Positions 17,707 through 26,301 of a stretch of DNA of 64,000 nucleotides are shown piece after piece. The stretch spans positions 19,171-83,170 of the forward strand of contig NZ_VCMV01000079.1 of assembly GCF_008757455.1 (NCBI RefSeq). The letters are read 5' to 3'. Position numbers and translations under genes: made by a program. Origin of the DNA: Microvirga brassicacearum. Lineage in GTDB: Bacteria; Pseudomonadota; Alphaproteobacteria; Rhizobiales; Beijerinckiaceae. Within the stretch, counting starts at the first letter, position 1. Every line of letters begins with the position of its first letter. The notes under the pieces are model-generated. The model was given only the letters and a program-made list of their open reading frames with translations. It was not told where the DNA came from and searched no databases.

Positions 17707-18333
17707 ATGACGACAGCATCCGATCCGCATGTCCTCCTGACATCGCCGTCGGTTGCGCGTAACCGCGAGCCTATTCTGGAAATTCTGCACCGCGTCCTGC
17801 CGAAGTCCGGAGTCGTTCTGGAAATCGCAAGCGGCACAGGCGAGCACGCGGTTTATTTTGCTGCCGCGCTTCCGCACCTCAGGTGGCAGCCCACCGACAG
17901 GGACGAGCGGGCGCTGAAAAGTATCGCCGCGCATCGGGCGATCTCCGGGTTGCCCAATCTTCTCGCACCGCTTGTGCTCGATGCCGCCGAGGTCGAGTGG
18001 CCCGTTCGCCACGCGGACGCCATCGTGGCGATCAACATGGTTCATATCAGTCCCTGGCGAGCAACGCAGGGCTTGATGGCCGGAGCAGGGCGCGTGCTGC
18101 CGCCTGGCGGCGGGCTCTACCTCTATGGCGCCTACAAGGAGAACGGCGCCCATACGGCTCCCAGCAATGAACGGTTCGATCAGGATCTCAGACGGCGAGA
18201 TCCGGAATGGGGTGTGCGCGATCTGGAGGAGGTGACGGAACTCGCCGATCGCCACGGATTGGTGCTTGCGGAGCGCATTGCGATGCCCGCCAACAACCTG
18301 AGCCTCGTCTTTCGGCGCGAGCAATCCTTCTAA
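17707..18333 (+). CDS. DUF938 family SAM-dependent methyltransferase-like protein
   Basis: A 208-residue DUF938 protein. The glycine motif VVLEIASGTGEHAVYFA (about residues 37-53), WQPTDRDE for the acidic ribose-binding position, and INMVHISPWRAT are diagnostic for this family. DUF938 proteins keep the SAM-binding fold; substrates are not established. The ATG at 17707 is preceded by AGAGGA at good spacing; an upstream in-frame start at 17668 overlaps no ribosome site. Its stop overlaps the convergent phosphatase gene by four bases. Confidence 0.85.
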   Translation: MTTASDPHVLLTSPSVARNREPILEILHRVLPKSGVVLEIASGTGEHAVYFAAALPHLRWQPTDRDERALKSIAAHRAISGLPNLLAPLVLDAAEVEWPVRHADAIVAINMVHISPWRATQGLMAGAGRVLPPGGGLYLYGAYKENGAHTAPSNERFDQDLRRRDPEWGVRDLEEVTELADRHGLVLAERIAMPANNLSLVFRREQSF

Positions 18334-19133
18334 ACGAAAGGATTGGGCGCCAGCCGCCACCATTTGGGAAGGATGGGCTGCGCCAAAACCACCGGAAGGA
18401 CGACTTCGACGGCTGCGTTCATGGTGCCCGGCGTCGTGGCAACGAACTCCAATGTCATTGCTTCCCAGTCGATGATCAGAGCGGTCAGGCGTCCTGTGCC
18501 AAAGGCTCCGGTGTCGAGCGCAATCCGGCAGCCGGCGATCTCCGGGCGGAGGCTCTCGGTGATCGAATGCCCATGCACAACGAGATGGGAGAGCGGCCCC
18601 CTGTAGTCGAGAAAAGGTTCCCGGATCGTCAGGCAGTCCTGACGCCACTGTGTCGATATCGGCCGTGTCGGATCGATGCCCGCATGGACGAAGAGGAATG
18701 GGTCGTCGATTTCCACCAACGAGGCGTCACGAAGTAGATCGAGATGATGGGGATGGTTCTCCTGAATTGCGGTCAAGGCTTCCACGAGATCGCCAGGCCA
18801 ACCGTAACTCACGAGGGTCGCTCCGCCGCCATTCAGGAACCAGAGGTCAAGAAGATCCGGGTCGGGATCAGGGTCCGTTACAATGCGCAGGAAGACATCA
18901 TCGTGGTTGCCGAGGATCAGTCGCGATTGCGGCCATTGCTTCAGGGATTGAGCCACAAGTTCCAGGGCCCGCCGGCTGTCAGGTCCACGATCGAGGAGGT
19001 CGCCCAGAAAGACTAGCTTCGGCTCCCGGCCTCGCGCTTCGGCGTCTGTCTTGATGAAGGCGAGCAGGGATTCAAGAAGATCGGCCCGGCCGTGGACGTC
19101 GCCGATGGCATAAAGGATGTCGGAACGAGCCAA
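18330..19133 (-). CDS. PPP-family metallophosphoesterase
   Basis: A 267-residue calcineurin-like phosphoesterase of the serine/threonine phosphatase (PPP/ApaH/PrpE-like) type. All metal-site motifs are visible: GDVHGR, GDLLDRGPDS, GNHDD, HAGI and VHGHS. These hydrolyse phosphoproteins or dinucleoside polyphosphates using two metal ions. It resembles short bacterial PPP enzymes more than ApaH. The apparent start is TTG with a poor ribosome site, so an internal start is possible. Convergent with the DUF938 gene. Confidence 0.82.
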   Translation of the reverse strand: MARSDILYAIGDVHGRADLLESLLAFIKTDAEARGREPKLVFLGDLLDRGPDSRRALELVAQSLKQWPQSRLILGNHDDVFLRIVTDPDPDPDLLDLWFLNGGGATLVSYGWPGDLVEALTAIQENHPHHLDLLRDASLVEIDDPFLFVHAGIDPTRPISTQWRQDCLTIREPFLDYRGPLSHLVVHGHSITESLRPEIAGCRIALDTGAFGTGRLTALIIDWEAMTLEFVATTPGTMNAAVEVVLPVVLAQPILPKWWRLAPNPFV

Positions 19134-19451
19134 CGTGCGAATCCTCCCATCATTCTTTGCGCAAAGTGCATCACTCCGGTCGAGCGACGTAACAAGAGAT
19201 CTTCATCCGCGGGCGAGGTGAGCCGCGGATGCGCAAATCTTGACCCACACCTTGCCGATTGATCAGGTAATGCAAAAAATCGACAGGAGGAGGGCCTGTC
19301 CACGCAATCAGCTTTGCGTGATGGGCTGCTCGCCGCAAATCCTTCAGTCGTCGCCGAGCTCTAATTCGATCACTTTGCAGTGCCGGCCGTTCCAGACTGG
19401 GAAGTCGGCGTGTAGAATGTACGACCGACTTCACTGGGAATGGAGGCGGCG

Positions 19452-20297
19452 ATGGTCGGCCTCACCGGCAGGATTGTTGCCAGCGGCTTGGTGACGTTGC
19501 TCACCGTCCTTCCTGCCAGCGCGGACCCCTTCTTCGTCAGGGTCTACGGCAGGACCTACAAGGTCGATCCTCCGCCCCAACAACCCAAGGGGCTGAAGCC
19601 CCAGGAGGTGATGAAGGCTCTGCCGAACGACATTGCGAGGGGCCCTGGATTCAGACCGTCGCATGAGCAGGTCCTTGCCGAAGTCGAGGAAAGGATCTGG
19701 ATCACAAAACACCAACTTGACAATCGACTGGGGAAAACGGGAGGCTCCGGCGATGGGGACGACGCAAAGGCGGGTACGCAGGAGATCACTAGATCCCTCG
19801 CCACTGGAGCGGCACAGATCCGTTCTCCGGAGTTGCAGAAGCTTTACGATCGCGACAGGGCGCTGAACCTCCTCGTGAGAGAGCTGCGGCGGTCCTTGGA
19901 TTTGCCAGTGAGGCCGCCGGAAGCTGGGTTCTCCCGGCCGAAGCTGACGCCTCAGGTGGAGGCTACCTACCGCGACCTGAACTTCGATCCCGTTAAGGCC
20001 TATTACGGTTTCAGACGCGTCAAGGCAGCCGTCCGATCGGGCGATGTCGACCTCCTCTCCCGCGTCGTCAATTATCCCCTGCTGGTAACGGGAAAGGTCA
20101 GGCGGACCGTCCGCAACCACGATCAACTGATCGCCGCGAAGGAAACAGTCATGGACCCGCGCATTCGGGAGATTGTCGCGAAATCAGTCTTCGAGACCGT
20201 CTTCGTCCGGGACAAGGGGATGATGCTCGGAGAGGGGGAAGTCTGGATCACCTACGACGGGACGGACTTTGGATTGGGAGCCATCAACCTGCAATGA
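19452..20297 (+). CDS. Secreted protein of unknown function
   Basis: A 281-residue protein with a signal peptide (hydrophobic LTGRIVASGLVTLLTVLP, cleavage near SADP). The middle is charged and partly disordered (GGSGDGDDAKAG). The C-terminal 80 residues (VVNYPLLVTGKVRR..., ending GEVWITYDGTDFGLGAINL) resemble small NTF2-like domains of exported bacterial proteins, in which a paired 'hydrophobic strand, basic patch, Gly-Glu-Trp' pattern is common; this is inference. The ATG at 19452 has GGAGG five bases upstream, better than the ATG at 19440. The preceding 300 bases (19134-19451) contain no other supported feature. Confidence 0.6.
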   Translation: MVGLTGRIVASGLVTLLTVLPASADPFFVRVYGRTYKVDPPPQQPKGLKPQEVMKALPNDIARGPGFRPSHEQVLAEVEERIWITKHQLDNRLGKTGGSGDGDDAKAGTQEITRSLATGAAQIRSPELQKLYDRDRALNLLVRELRRSLDLPVRPPEAGFSRPKLTPQVEATYRDLNFDPVKAYYGFRRVKAAVRSGDVDLLSRVVNYPLLVTGKVRRTVRNHDQLIAAKETVMDPRIREIVAKSVFETVFVRDKGMMLGEGEVWITYDGTDFGLGAINLQ

Positions 20298-20678
20298 ACA
20301 CCATGAGGAAGTCCCGCCGGAATGCGAAGCGGAACCGAGGCTGTCTCGCCAGACTAGCGGCGGTCAATGAAAGCTATCCCGCAAATTTCGTGAAATTGTC
20401 TCTCGAATAGAACGAGGAGCAAAGGCGCCGCACCAACAGGCGCGCAGCTCGGTCGGTCGTCACGCCGCGGAGGGCGGTTTACTCGACCGATCTGGGATTC
20501 CGCTCCCAGAGATTCCTATGGTAATATTACCGACCTTGGATCAACCGCAAATGCGGGCGCGACCAAACCCGCATTCCATCGGACAGAGAAGCGACGGGCA
20601 GGCTTCAAGCGCGTTCTGCGTAAGTGTCTGCAAGTGTCTGAGAGACGCGCGAGATCACCGACGAGACGGAGGCCTTAA
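20298..20678 (+). promoter_or_regulatory. Palindrome-rich upstream region of the patatin operon
   Basis: 380 bases without a supported gene. It contains an inverted repeat TCTGGG-N8-CCCAGA (20491-20510), a perfect palindrome GGTAATATTACC (20520-20531), and a direct repeat AAGTGTCTG twice with one base between (20622-20630, 20632-20640), about 40 bases before the patatin start codon. Such clustered symmetric sites suggest regulator binding. No sigma-70 elements were confidently assigned. Confidence 0.4.
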
Positions 20679-21827
20679 ATGCCCGAAAGTCCGTTGTTTG
20701 ACGAGGCTCGTGAGCCGGAAGCCGGCATCGCACTTTGCCTTTCGGGTGGCGGCTACAGGGCGATGTTGTTCCATCTTGGGTCCCTCGTGCGACTGAATGA
20801 AGTCAGTCTTCTTTCGAAGCTGTCCCGGATATCGAGCGTCTCAGGCGGTTCGATCACCGCCGCCTATCTCGGCTTGCGATGGAAAGACCTCGCGTTCGAT
20901 GGAAACGGCAGGGCAGCCGCATTGGACCTCGTGATCGACAAGATCAGGGAGATGGCCAGTACGAGCGTGGATGCGGGCGCAGTCATCGGCGGCATCCTTC
21001 TGCCGGGGTCGATCAGCGACCGGGTGGCGCGGGCTTACGACGAAACGCTGTTCGACGGCGCGACGCTCGCGGATCTTCCGGGCGACGGAGCCGGACCACG
21101 TTTCGTGATCAATGCAACGAACGTCCAGTCCGGTGCGGTGTGGCGCTTCTCGAAGGCTTACATGGGCGATTATCGCGTCGGCCTCGTTCCGAAGCCGACA
21201 GTCAAACTCGCGGTGGCAGTTGCAGCTTCGTCGGCGTTTCCTCCGGTGCTGTCGCCGCTCAACCTACCCATCGACGATCCGTTCGATCCCACCTTTGACG
21301 GTGATCTCAGCGGTCCGGCTTATCGAAAGGCCGCGGTTCTCAGCGATGGCGGTGTCTATGACAACCTGGGTCTCGAAACCGCCTTCAAGCGGTTCCAGAC
21401 CCTCCTCGTGAGCGACGGTGGCAAAAAGATCGCCCCGGAGGAAGACCCCAGTCACGATTGGGCCCGGCATTCGATCCGCGTTCTCGACATTATCGACAAC
21501 CAGGTCCGCAGCCTTCGGAAGCGCCAACTCATCGATGCGTTTGAGGAGAGGGCTCGCACCGGGGCCTATTGGGGTATTCGAACGCTCTATGCCGACTACG
21601 CGGCGCCTTCCGATCCGCTGGGCTGCACTCACCGCGATCCCACGGCACTCGCCGAGATACCGACACGCCTCCAGGCCTTGCCGGACCCCGTGCAGGAAAA
21701 GCTGATCAACTGGGGCTACGCGATCACCGACGCAGCCCTGCGCGTCCATTTCGGCCAGGATCTCAGAACGATGTACCGCGTCACAATACCGGATCCGACG
21801 TCCTTTCCTTATCCGGGGGGCTATTGA
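20679..21827 (+). CDS. Patatin-like phospholipase
   Basis: A 382-residue patatin-domain lipid acyl hydrolase. The oxyanion loop SGGGYRA lies at about residues 21-27, the nucleophile Ser55 in VSGGS, and the catalytic Asp223 in DGGVYDN: a complete Ser-Asp dyad. It would cleave acyl chains from membrane glycerophospholipids. No signal peptide, so it acts from the cytoplasm unless exported otherwise. Start chosen at an ATG preceded by GGAGG. It heads a same-strand unit with an HExxH protein (92 bases later) and an MBL-fold protein. Patatins are frequent effectors in bacterial conflict systems such as CBASS, but no cyclase or sensor gene is adjacent, so that link is a hypothesis. Confidence 0.85.
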   Translation: MPESPLFDEAREPEAGIALCLSGGGYRAMLFHLGSLVRLNEVSLLSKLSRISSVSGGSITAAYLGLRWKDLAFDGNGRAAALDLVIDKIREMASTSVDAGAVIGGILLPGSISDRVARAYDETLFDGATLADLPGDGAGPRFVINATNVQSGAVWRFSKAYMGDYRVGLVPKPTVKLAVAVAASSAFPPVLSPLNLPIDDPFDPTFDGDLSGPAYRKAAVLSDGGVYDNLGLETAFKRFQTLLVSDGGKKIAPEEDPSHDWARHSIRVLDIIDNQVRSLRKRQLIDAFEERARTGAYWGIRTLYADYAAPSDPLGCTHRDPTALAEIPTRLQALPDPVQEKLINWGYAITDAALRVHFGQDLRTMYRVTIPDPTSFPYPGGY

Positions 21828-21919
21828 AGGCGAGGGCCGATTGATCGTGATTGGACGCATCCAACGAATGCTCTCGCCGAAGTTCATCTTGTTGAGATCT
21901 CATCATACGGAGAGACGAA

Positions 21920-23650
21920 GTGAAGAACGTCCTCGGCACACGCCATGGCCTTCGCACGAATCGCAGCCTGACGATCATTGCTCAGGATCCCTCGTTTCAG
22001 ATCGACAACAAGATTTTACGGGCGACGATCGAGGTCCCGGCAGAGGAGTTGAGCCCCGGTCCGAGCGGCTATCGGGTGAGCGTCATCGACTACGACGCCA
22101 CTGCGAATGTGCTTTATGCGCCACTGGAGCTGAATTCGGGTCTCGATGAGAACTATCCCGACCCTTTTGCGGATAAGTCTGACCAAGAACTGCTCGATAA
22201 CCCGGGCTTCCATGCCCAGAACGCCTACGCGATCGTCATGCGCATTCTGGCGCGCTTTGAACTTGCGCTCGGACGACGGGTTGCCTGGGGTTCGAGCGGT
22301 CACCAGCTGCACGTCGCACCTCATGCGTTCGCTGAGCCGAACGCTTTCTACTCGCGAGAGGATAGGGCACTCTTCTTCGGCTATTTTGAAGGGGTTCTCG
22401 ACGGCAGGAAGACTTCGCAAACGGTCTTTACCAGCCTGGCGCACGATGTCGTCGCCCATGAGACGACGCATGCGCTGCTCGACGGATTGCGTCAGCGCTA
22501 TCTCGAGCCGTCGTCACCCGACCAAGCGGCGTTCCATGAGGGGTTCGCCGATATCGCGGCGCTGTTGTCCGTGCTGTCCCTCGACGCGATCGTCAGAGCG
22601 GTTCTGGACGGCAAGCCGGACGACCGGCTCATCGACGCGCGGTTTCTGACGCCGGAAGCCCTCATCGATTCGAGCCTCATGAGTCTCGCCAAAGAAATGG
22701 GCCAAGAGCTTTCGGGGATCCGCGGTTCTGCGCTTCGTCAATCGTTGAAGCTCGAGCCCGGCCACGACTACATGAACGACGAGGCATTCCAGGAGGAGCA
22801 CCGGCGCGGCGAGATTCTGGTCGCGGCTATGCTGCGATCGTTTCTCGACATCTGGGTCGCGCGTCTCCAACGGGTCGGCACCATTTCCAGAGGCAAGAAA
22901 GATCGCAGCCTCGTGGTAGAGGAAGGAGCAAAGGCCGCCGACCACCTGCTGACCATGGCCATCCGCGCGATCGACTATTGTCCGCCGGTGGACCTGACCT
23001 TTTCGGCCTATCTTTCGGCGCTTCTCACGGTCGATCGGGAGGTCGTTCCCGACGATCGCTACGGATATCGGGAGGCGCTGCTGCGGAATTTCGCCAGCTA
23101 CGGCATCGCCCCATCGAGCAGTGCGGACGTGGACGGAACGTGGCGGCGCTCTGATCGAGACATGGTCTATAGCCGCACGCATTTCGATTCCATGCTGCGT
23201 GACGAGGAGGAAATGTTCCGCTTCGTTTGGGAAAACCGCCGCGCCCTTGAACTGGGGGAGGTCGGGTATATCGAAGTGCAGTCCGTACGACCGAGCACGC
23301 GCATTGCACCGGACGGGTTCGTGCTGCGCGAGACGATTGCAGAATACGTGCAGATGCTGACCCTGCAAGCACAAGAGCTGAAGGACCTCGGCGTCGATAT
23401 TCCCGACGGCCTGGACCATTGGCGGAACGTTACGCTCTTCGGCGGTGGGACGCTCGTCTTCGACGAATATGGCCAACTCAAATACCAGATCGCCAATCAT
23501 TTGCTGAATTCGGAAGCGGATATCGGGCGACAGAGCCAACGGATCGCACATCTGTGGGAGAGTGGTTTCTACGCGGATCCCGCCGTCGCGGCGTCCCGCT
23601 TCGCCGAACTGCACATGGCAAGAGCGATGGCGGACAGGGTGTCGCTATGA
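21920..23650 (+). CDS. HExxH (gluzincin-like) metallopeptidase-like protein
   Basis: A 576-residue protein I cannot place in a named family. A zinc motif His180-Glu-Thr-Thr-His184 in VVAHETTHALLDGL is followed 27 residues after Glu181 by Glu207 in FHEGFADI: the thermolysin/gluzincin spacing, so protease activity is likely. The N-terminal 150 residues are beta-rich (RVSVIDYDATANVLYAPLE), and a C-terminal region of about 250 residues has no recognised domain. No signal peptide or membrane segment. The start is GTG with GGAGAG upstream. Its stop overlaps the start of the MBL-fold gene (ATGA), so those two proteins are made together. Confidence 0.7.
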   Translation: MKNVLGTRHGLRTNRSLTIIAQDPSFQIDNKILRATIEVPAEELSPGPSGYRVSVIDYDATANVLYAPLELNSGLDENYPDPFADKSDQELLDNPGFHAQNAYAIVMRILARFELALGRRVAWGSSGHQLHVAPHAFAEPNAFYSREDRALFFGYFEGVLDGRKTSQTVFTSLAHDVVAHETTHALLDGLRQRYLEPSSPDQAAFHEGFADIAALLSVLSLDAIVRAVLDGKPDDRLIDARFLTPEALIDSSLMSLAKEMGQELSGIRGSALRQSLKLEPGHDYMNDEAFQEEHRRGEILVAAMLRSFLDIWVARLQRVGTISRGKKDRSLVVEEGAKAADHLLTMAIRAIDYCPPVDLTFSAYLSALLTVDREVVPDDRYGYREALLRNFASYGIAPSSSADVDGTWRRSDRDMVYSRTHFDSMLRDEEEMFRFVWENRRALELGEVGYIEVQSVRPSTRIAPDGFVLRETIAEYVQMLTLQAQELKDLGVDIPDGLDHWRNVTLFGGGTLVFDEYGQLKYQIANHLLNSEADIGRQSQRIAHLWESGFYADPAVAASRFAELHMARAMADRVSL

Positions 23651-24954
23651 AACCCAGTCGCGTGACCATCCGCAGTTATCAGGTCGGCTTCGGGGACTGC
23701 TTTCTCTTCAGCGTCCACTATGACAATGGCGACAGCCGCCATGTGCTGATCGATTTTGGATCGACCGGCCTTCCTGAGGGGGTGCCGAAGACCCGGCTGA
23801 AGGCTATCGCCAAGGATATTCAGACCGTTACCGGCAACAAGCTGACCGCTGTCGTGGCGACGCACCGACATAAGGATCACATCTCGGGTTTTGCAACCAA
23901 CGAGGCAGGCACCGCCTCCGGCGATATCATTGCCAAACTTCAGCCGGATCTCGTCATTCAACCCTGGACGGAAGATCCGGAACTGGAGGAAACGGCGACG
24001 GCACCGCGTGCGCGGCGGGGAAGGAAAAACCTCTCCAGTGCGGCGCGTCATGTGCGGACACTCTGGGCGATGCAGCAAGTGGCGGCGCAAGTTTGGGCTG
24101 AGGCCAAGCGAAGTCGTTCGTTGCGACCCGAGATGAGGGCCATGCTCGGCTTTTTGGGGGAGAACAATGTCAAGAACCTTAGCGCCGTAAAAAACCTCAT
24201 GACGATGAGCAAGAACAAAAAGAAGAACAAATACGTTCACGCGGGGACATCGAGCGGGCTCGAGAAACTTCTGCCGGGCGTCAACGTGGATGTTCTGGGC
24301 CCTCCCACGGTAGAACAGCACGAGGAGGTCGGGACTCAGACGAGCTGGGACAACGACGAGTTTTGGGTGAGACTGGCCGCTGCTGACCGGACATCGCCGC
24401 CCTCGGGCATGAGTGCCAAACCGCTCTTTCCCAAGCATGTGGTGAACAGGGAGAAGTACCGCTTCCCCGTGAATGCCCGCTGGTTCATCTATCGCGCGAA
24501 GCGCCTGCGCGGTGAGCAGATGCTGCGCATCGTGACGATGCTGGACGATGCGCTCAACAACACGAGCGTCATCCTCCTGTTTCGGGTCGGCGGCAAGAGC
24601 TTTCTCTTCCCCGGTGATGCGCAGATCGAGAACTGGGAATACGCATTGGCCCAGAGCAACGTCCGGAAGCTGCTCAAATCGGTCGACGTTTACAAGGTCG
24701 GGCATCACGGCAGCCGCAACGCCACACCCAAGACTCTCTGGAACCTCTTTGAGCACCGCTCGGCCGACAAGCACGACGCGCATCGTCTCACGTCATTGTT
24801 GTCGACCATGGCCGGCAAGCATGGACGCGAGGATAATAGCAGCGAGGTGCCGCGAAAGACGCTCGTGAGCAAGCTTGAGAGGGAATCGACGCATTTTACC
24901 ACGCAGAATCTCGCGGCAAACGACCTTTGTTTCCAGGTCACATTCGATCTCTAG
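23647..24954 (+). CDS. Metallo-beta-lactamase-fold hydrolase (ComEC-MBL-like)
   Basis: A 435-residue MBL-fold protein. The metal motif is His73-Arg-His75-Lys-Asp77-His78 in THRHKDH, followed by FPGDAQ and VGHHGSRNATP, close to the ComEC/Rec2 competence-nuclease beta-lactamase domain. A Lys/Arg-rich insertion (residues about 120-200, including KNKKKNKY) separates the metal-binding halves and could contact nucleic acid; that is inference. It begins in an ATGA overlap with the peptidase gene. Longer upstream frames only read through that gene. Known relatives hydrolyse nucleic acids or phosphodiesters. With the patatin and peptidase it forms a three-enzyme unit of unknown purpose. Confidence 0.78.
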   Translation: MKPSRVTIRSYQVGFGDCFLFSVHYDNGDSRHVLIDFGSTGLPEGVPKTRLKAIAKDIQTVTGNKLTAVVATHRHKDHISGFATNEAGTASGDIIAKLQPDLVIQPWTEDPELEETATAPRARRGRKNLSSAARHVRTLWAMQQVAAQVWAEAKRSRSLRPEMRAMLGFLGENNVKNLSAVKNLMTMSKNKKKNKYVHAGTSSGLEKLLPGVNVDVLGPPTVEQHEEVGTQTSWDNDEFWVRLAAADRTSPPSGMSAKPLFPKHVVNREKYRFPVNARWFIYRAKRLRGEQMLRIVTMLDDALNNTSVILLFRVGGKSFLFPGDAQIENWEYALAQSNVRKLLKSVDVYKVGHHGSRNATPKTLWNLFEHRSADKHDAHRLTSLLSTMAGKHGREDNSSEVPRKTLVSKLERESTHFTTQNLAANDLCFQVTFDL

Positions 24955-25024
24955 CCCTTTTTCGTCGATCGATTCCGCCGCGGACTGCGATCCTGAATCC
25001 TGCCTGCAAAACCAGGGCGATCCG

Positions 25025-25432
25025 TCATCTCACGCGACCGGTTGCCTGCGCTGACAACCGGCCGATGGCGACGATCTGGCGCAAGGAGCCGATCGTCGCC
25101 CGGATTTCGCTCACCGGTTCGATGACCCGCGTACCGCAATGTCTGATGGCCCGTTCGAGGATATCGTCCCCCGCGTCGGACAGACGATCAGCCTCATCGA
25201 ACGCGCTCTGTGCCGCAAGAACGGAGGCTGCTTCCTCGGTCGGCGTTGCATTTCGGGAGGCCGCTGTCGCAATGCCATCGATTGCGATGGAGAGAGAGTT
25301 CAGCCGGTCCATGAACGGCGCAACCTGCGCAAGCGATGCCCGGCATTCGGCCGGGTTGGAGGGGGCGACCTGGGCAGCGGCGGGAACCGCTATCAGACCG
25401 GCCACGATGAGGCAGGCATGGGCGCATTTCAT
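25025..25432 (-). CDS. Small secreted protein of unknown function
   Basis: A 135-residue protein with a signal peptide (MKCAHACLIVAGLIAVPAAA, cleavage after AQ). The mature part is Ala-rich and helical, with two cysteines (NPAECRASL and AIRHCGTR) that could form a disulfide. No family recognised. It is convergent with the MBL-fold gene and single. The ATG at 25432 is preferred because the hydrophobic core follows it directly; a TTG three codons upstream is possible. Confidence 0.5.
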   Translation of the reverse strand: MKCAHACLIVAGLIAVPAAAQVAPSNPAECRASLAQVAPFMDRLNSLSIAIDGIATAASRNATPTEEAASVLAAQSAFDEADRLSDAGDDILERAIRHCGTRVIEPVSEIRATIGSLRQIVAIGRLSAQATGRVR

Positions 25433-25785
25433 CGCTGACAATATGCGCCGTTACTCAATCACCGCCGAGGCTTTTTTGCATCCGTGCGAGTTAGACAGCG
25501 CCAGTGGTATTATAGAGTGAGGAAATTCTGCGTGCGGCTGGATTTAACAGCTGAAATGCAAAGCTTAGAGGGCTCGCCCAGAGGCGGCATTCTCACGGTT
25601 CGAAATCGTCCCAAGGCGATGTCAGGCCCCGGTGCGCCACGATACTGGCCGATCGCAACCTTGGCGGCAATAAAGTAGGTTCAGGCATCAGATTGGGGGG
25701 AGGGGCGGTGCACAAATTTGCAGCACGAGCGGATCCGCGGCTTCTTGTGACCGTTATTCCTATCGTCGATCGACAGGAGCAACGT
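25433..25785. other. Intergenic region before the duplicated-motif secreted protein
   Basis: About 350 bases. Short frames here lack ribosome sites. It must hold the promoter of the gene at 25786, whose GGAG ribosome site lies at 25777-25780, but no motif was recognised with confidence. Confidence 0.3.
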
Positions 25786-26193
25786 ATGAACAAATTCGCA
25801 ATTGTCGTCAGTGCCGGTCTCTTAACGCTCGGCGCTATCGGAGCCGCTGAAGCGCAGCAGCCCAATGCTATTCAAGGCACACCGGGGTCAATCTTCCCCA
25901 ATGCGGCTCCAAATGAGGTCCACATCATCAACGGCGTGCCTTGCCGCACTGTTCTCGTACAAGGCACCAACACTCGGGTCCCGGTGGAGTGTGCCGGTGC
26001 CGTCGCGAGTGGCGTTTTCGATCCGAGCACCACTGGCAGCATCCGGATCGATGAAATGAGTGGGCCTGCCCTTTCGGCTTCTCCATTCCCGTATGCAACT
26101 CCCAACGAGGTCCAGATCATCAACGGCGTGCCTTGCCGCACCGTGCTTGTTCAGGGCACCAACACCCGCGTACCGGTGGAGTGTGCTCGATAG
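25786..26193 (+). CDS. Secreted protein with a tandemly duplicated Cys motif
   Basis: A 135-residue protein with a signal peptide (NKFAIVVSAGLLTLGAIGAA, cleavage near EAQ). The mature part contains the same 29-residue module twice, at residues 42-70 and 106-134, spaced 64 apart. Each reads PNEV(H/Q)IINGVPCRTVLV followed by QGTNTRVPVECA; the copies differ at one residue. Each module carries two cysteines 16 residues apart, suggesting one disulfide per copy. The linker is Ser/Thr/Gly-rich. Probably periplasmic or cell-surface; function unknown. ATG preceded by CAGGAGC. Confidence 0.75.
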   Translation: MNKFAIVVSAGLLTLGAIGAAEAQQPNAIQGTPGSIFPNAAPNEVHIINGVPCRTVLVQGTNTRVPVECAGAVASGVFDPSTTGSIRIDEMSGPALSASPFPYATPNEVQIINGVPCRTVLVQGTNTRVPVECAR

Positions 26194-26213
26194 CACCTTG
26201 GCCTCACCAAACA

Positions 26214-26237
26214 GGCGCGGGTTTTCTAACCCGCGCC
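26214..26237. terminator. Strong GC hairpin between convergent genes
   Basis: Perfect ten-base arms GGCGCGGGTT and AACCCGCGCC with a TTCT loop, 20 bases after the stop of the duplicated-motif gene and 65 bases beyond the convergent peroxiredoxin-like gene's end. No T-run follows on either strand, so it may rely on Rho or stabilise transcript ends. Confidence 0.55.
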
Positions 26238-26301
26238 ATGAATCGCATGCCTTCCATCCAAGATGGCGCACCCGTTCATCAGCGGGGGCATAGTCGCTGA
26301 T

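Noticed and set aside
20294..20410. 38-codon open frame overlapping the stop of the secreted-protein gene (ATGA)
   Set aside because: Arg-rich, no homology recognised and no conserved features; the overlap may be chance.
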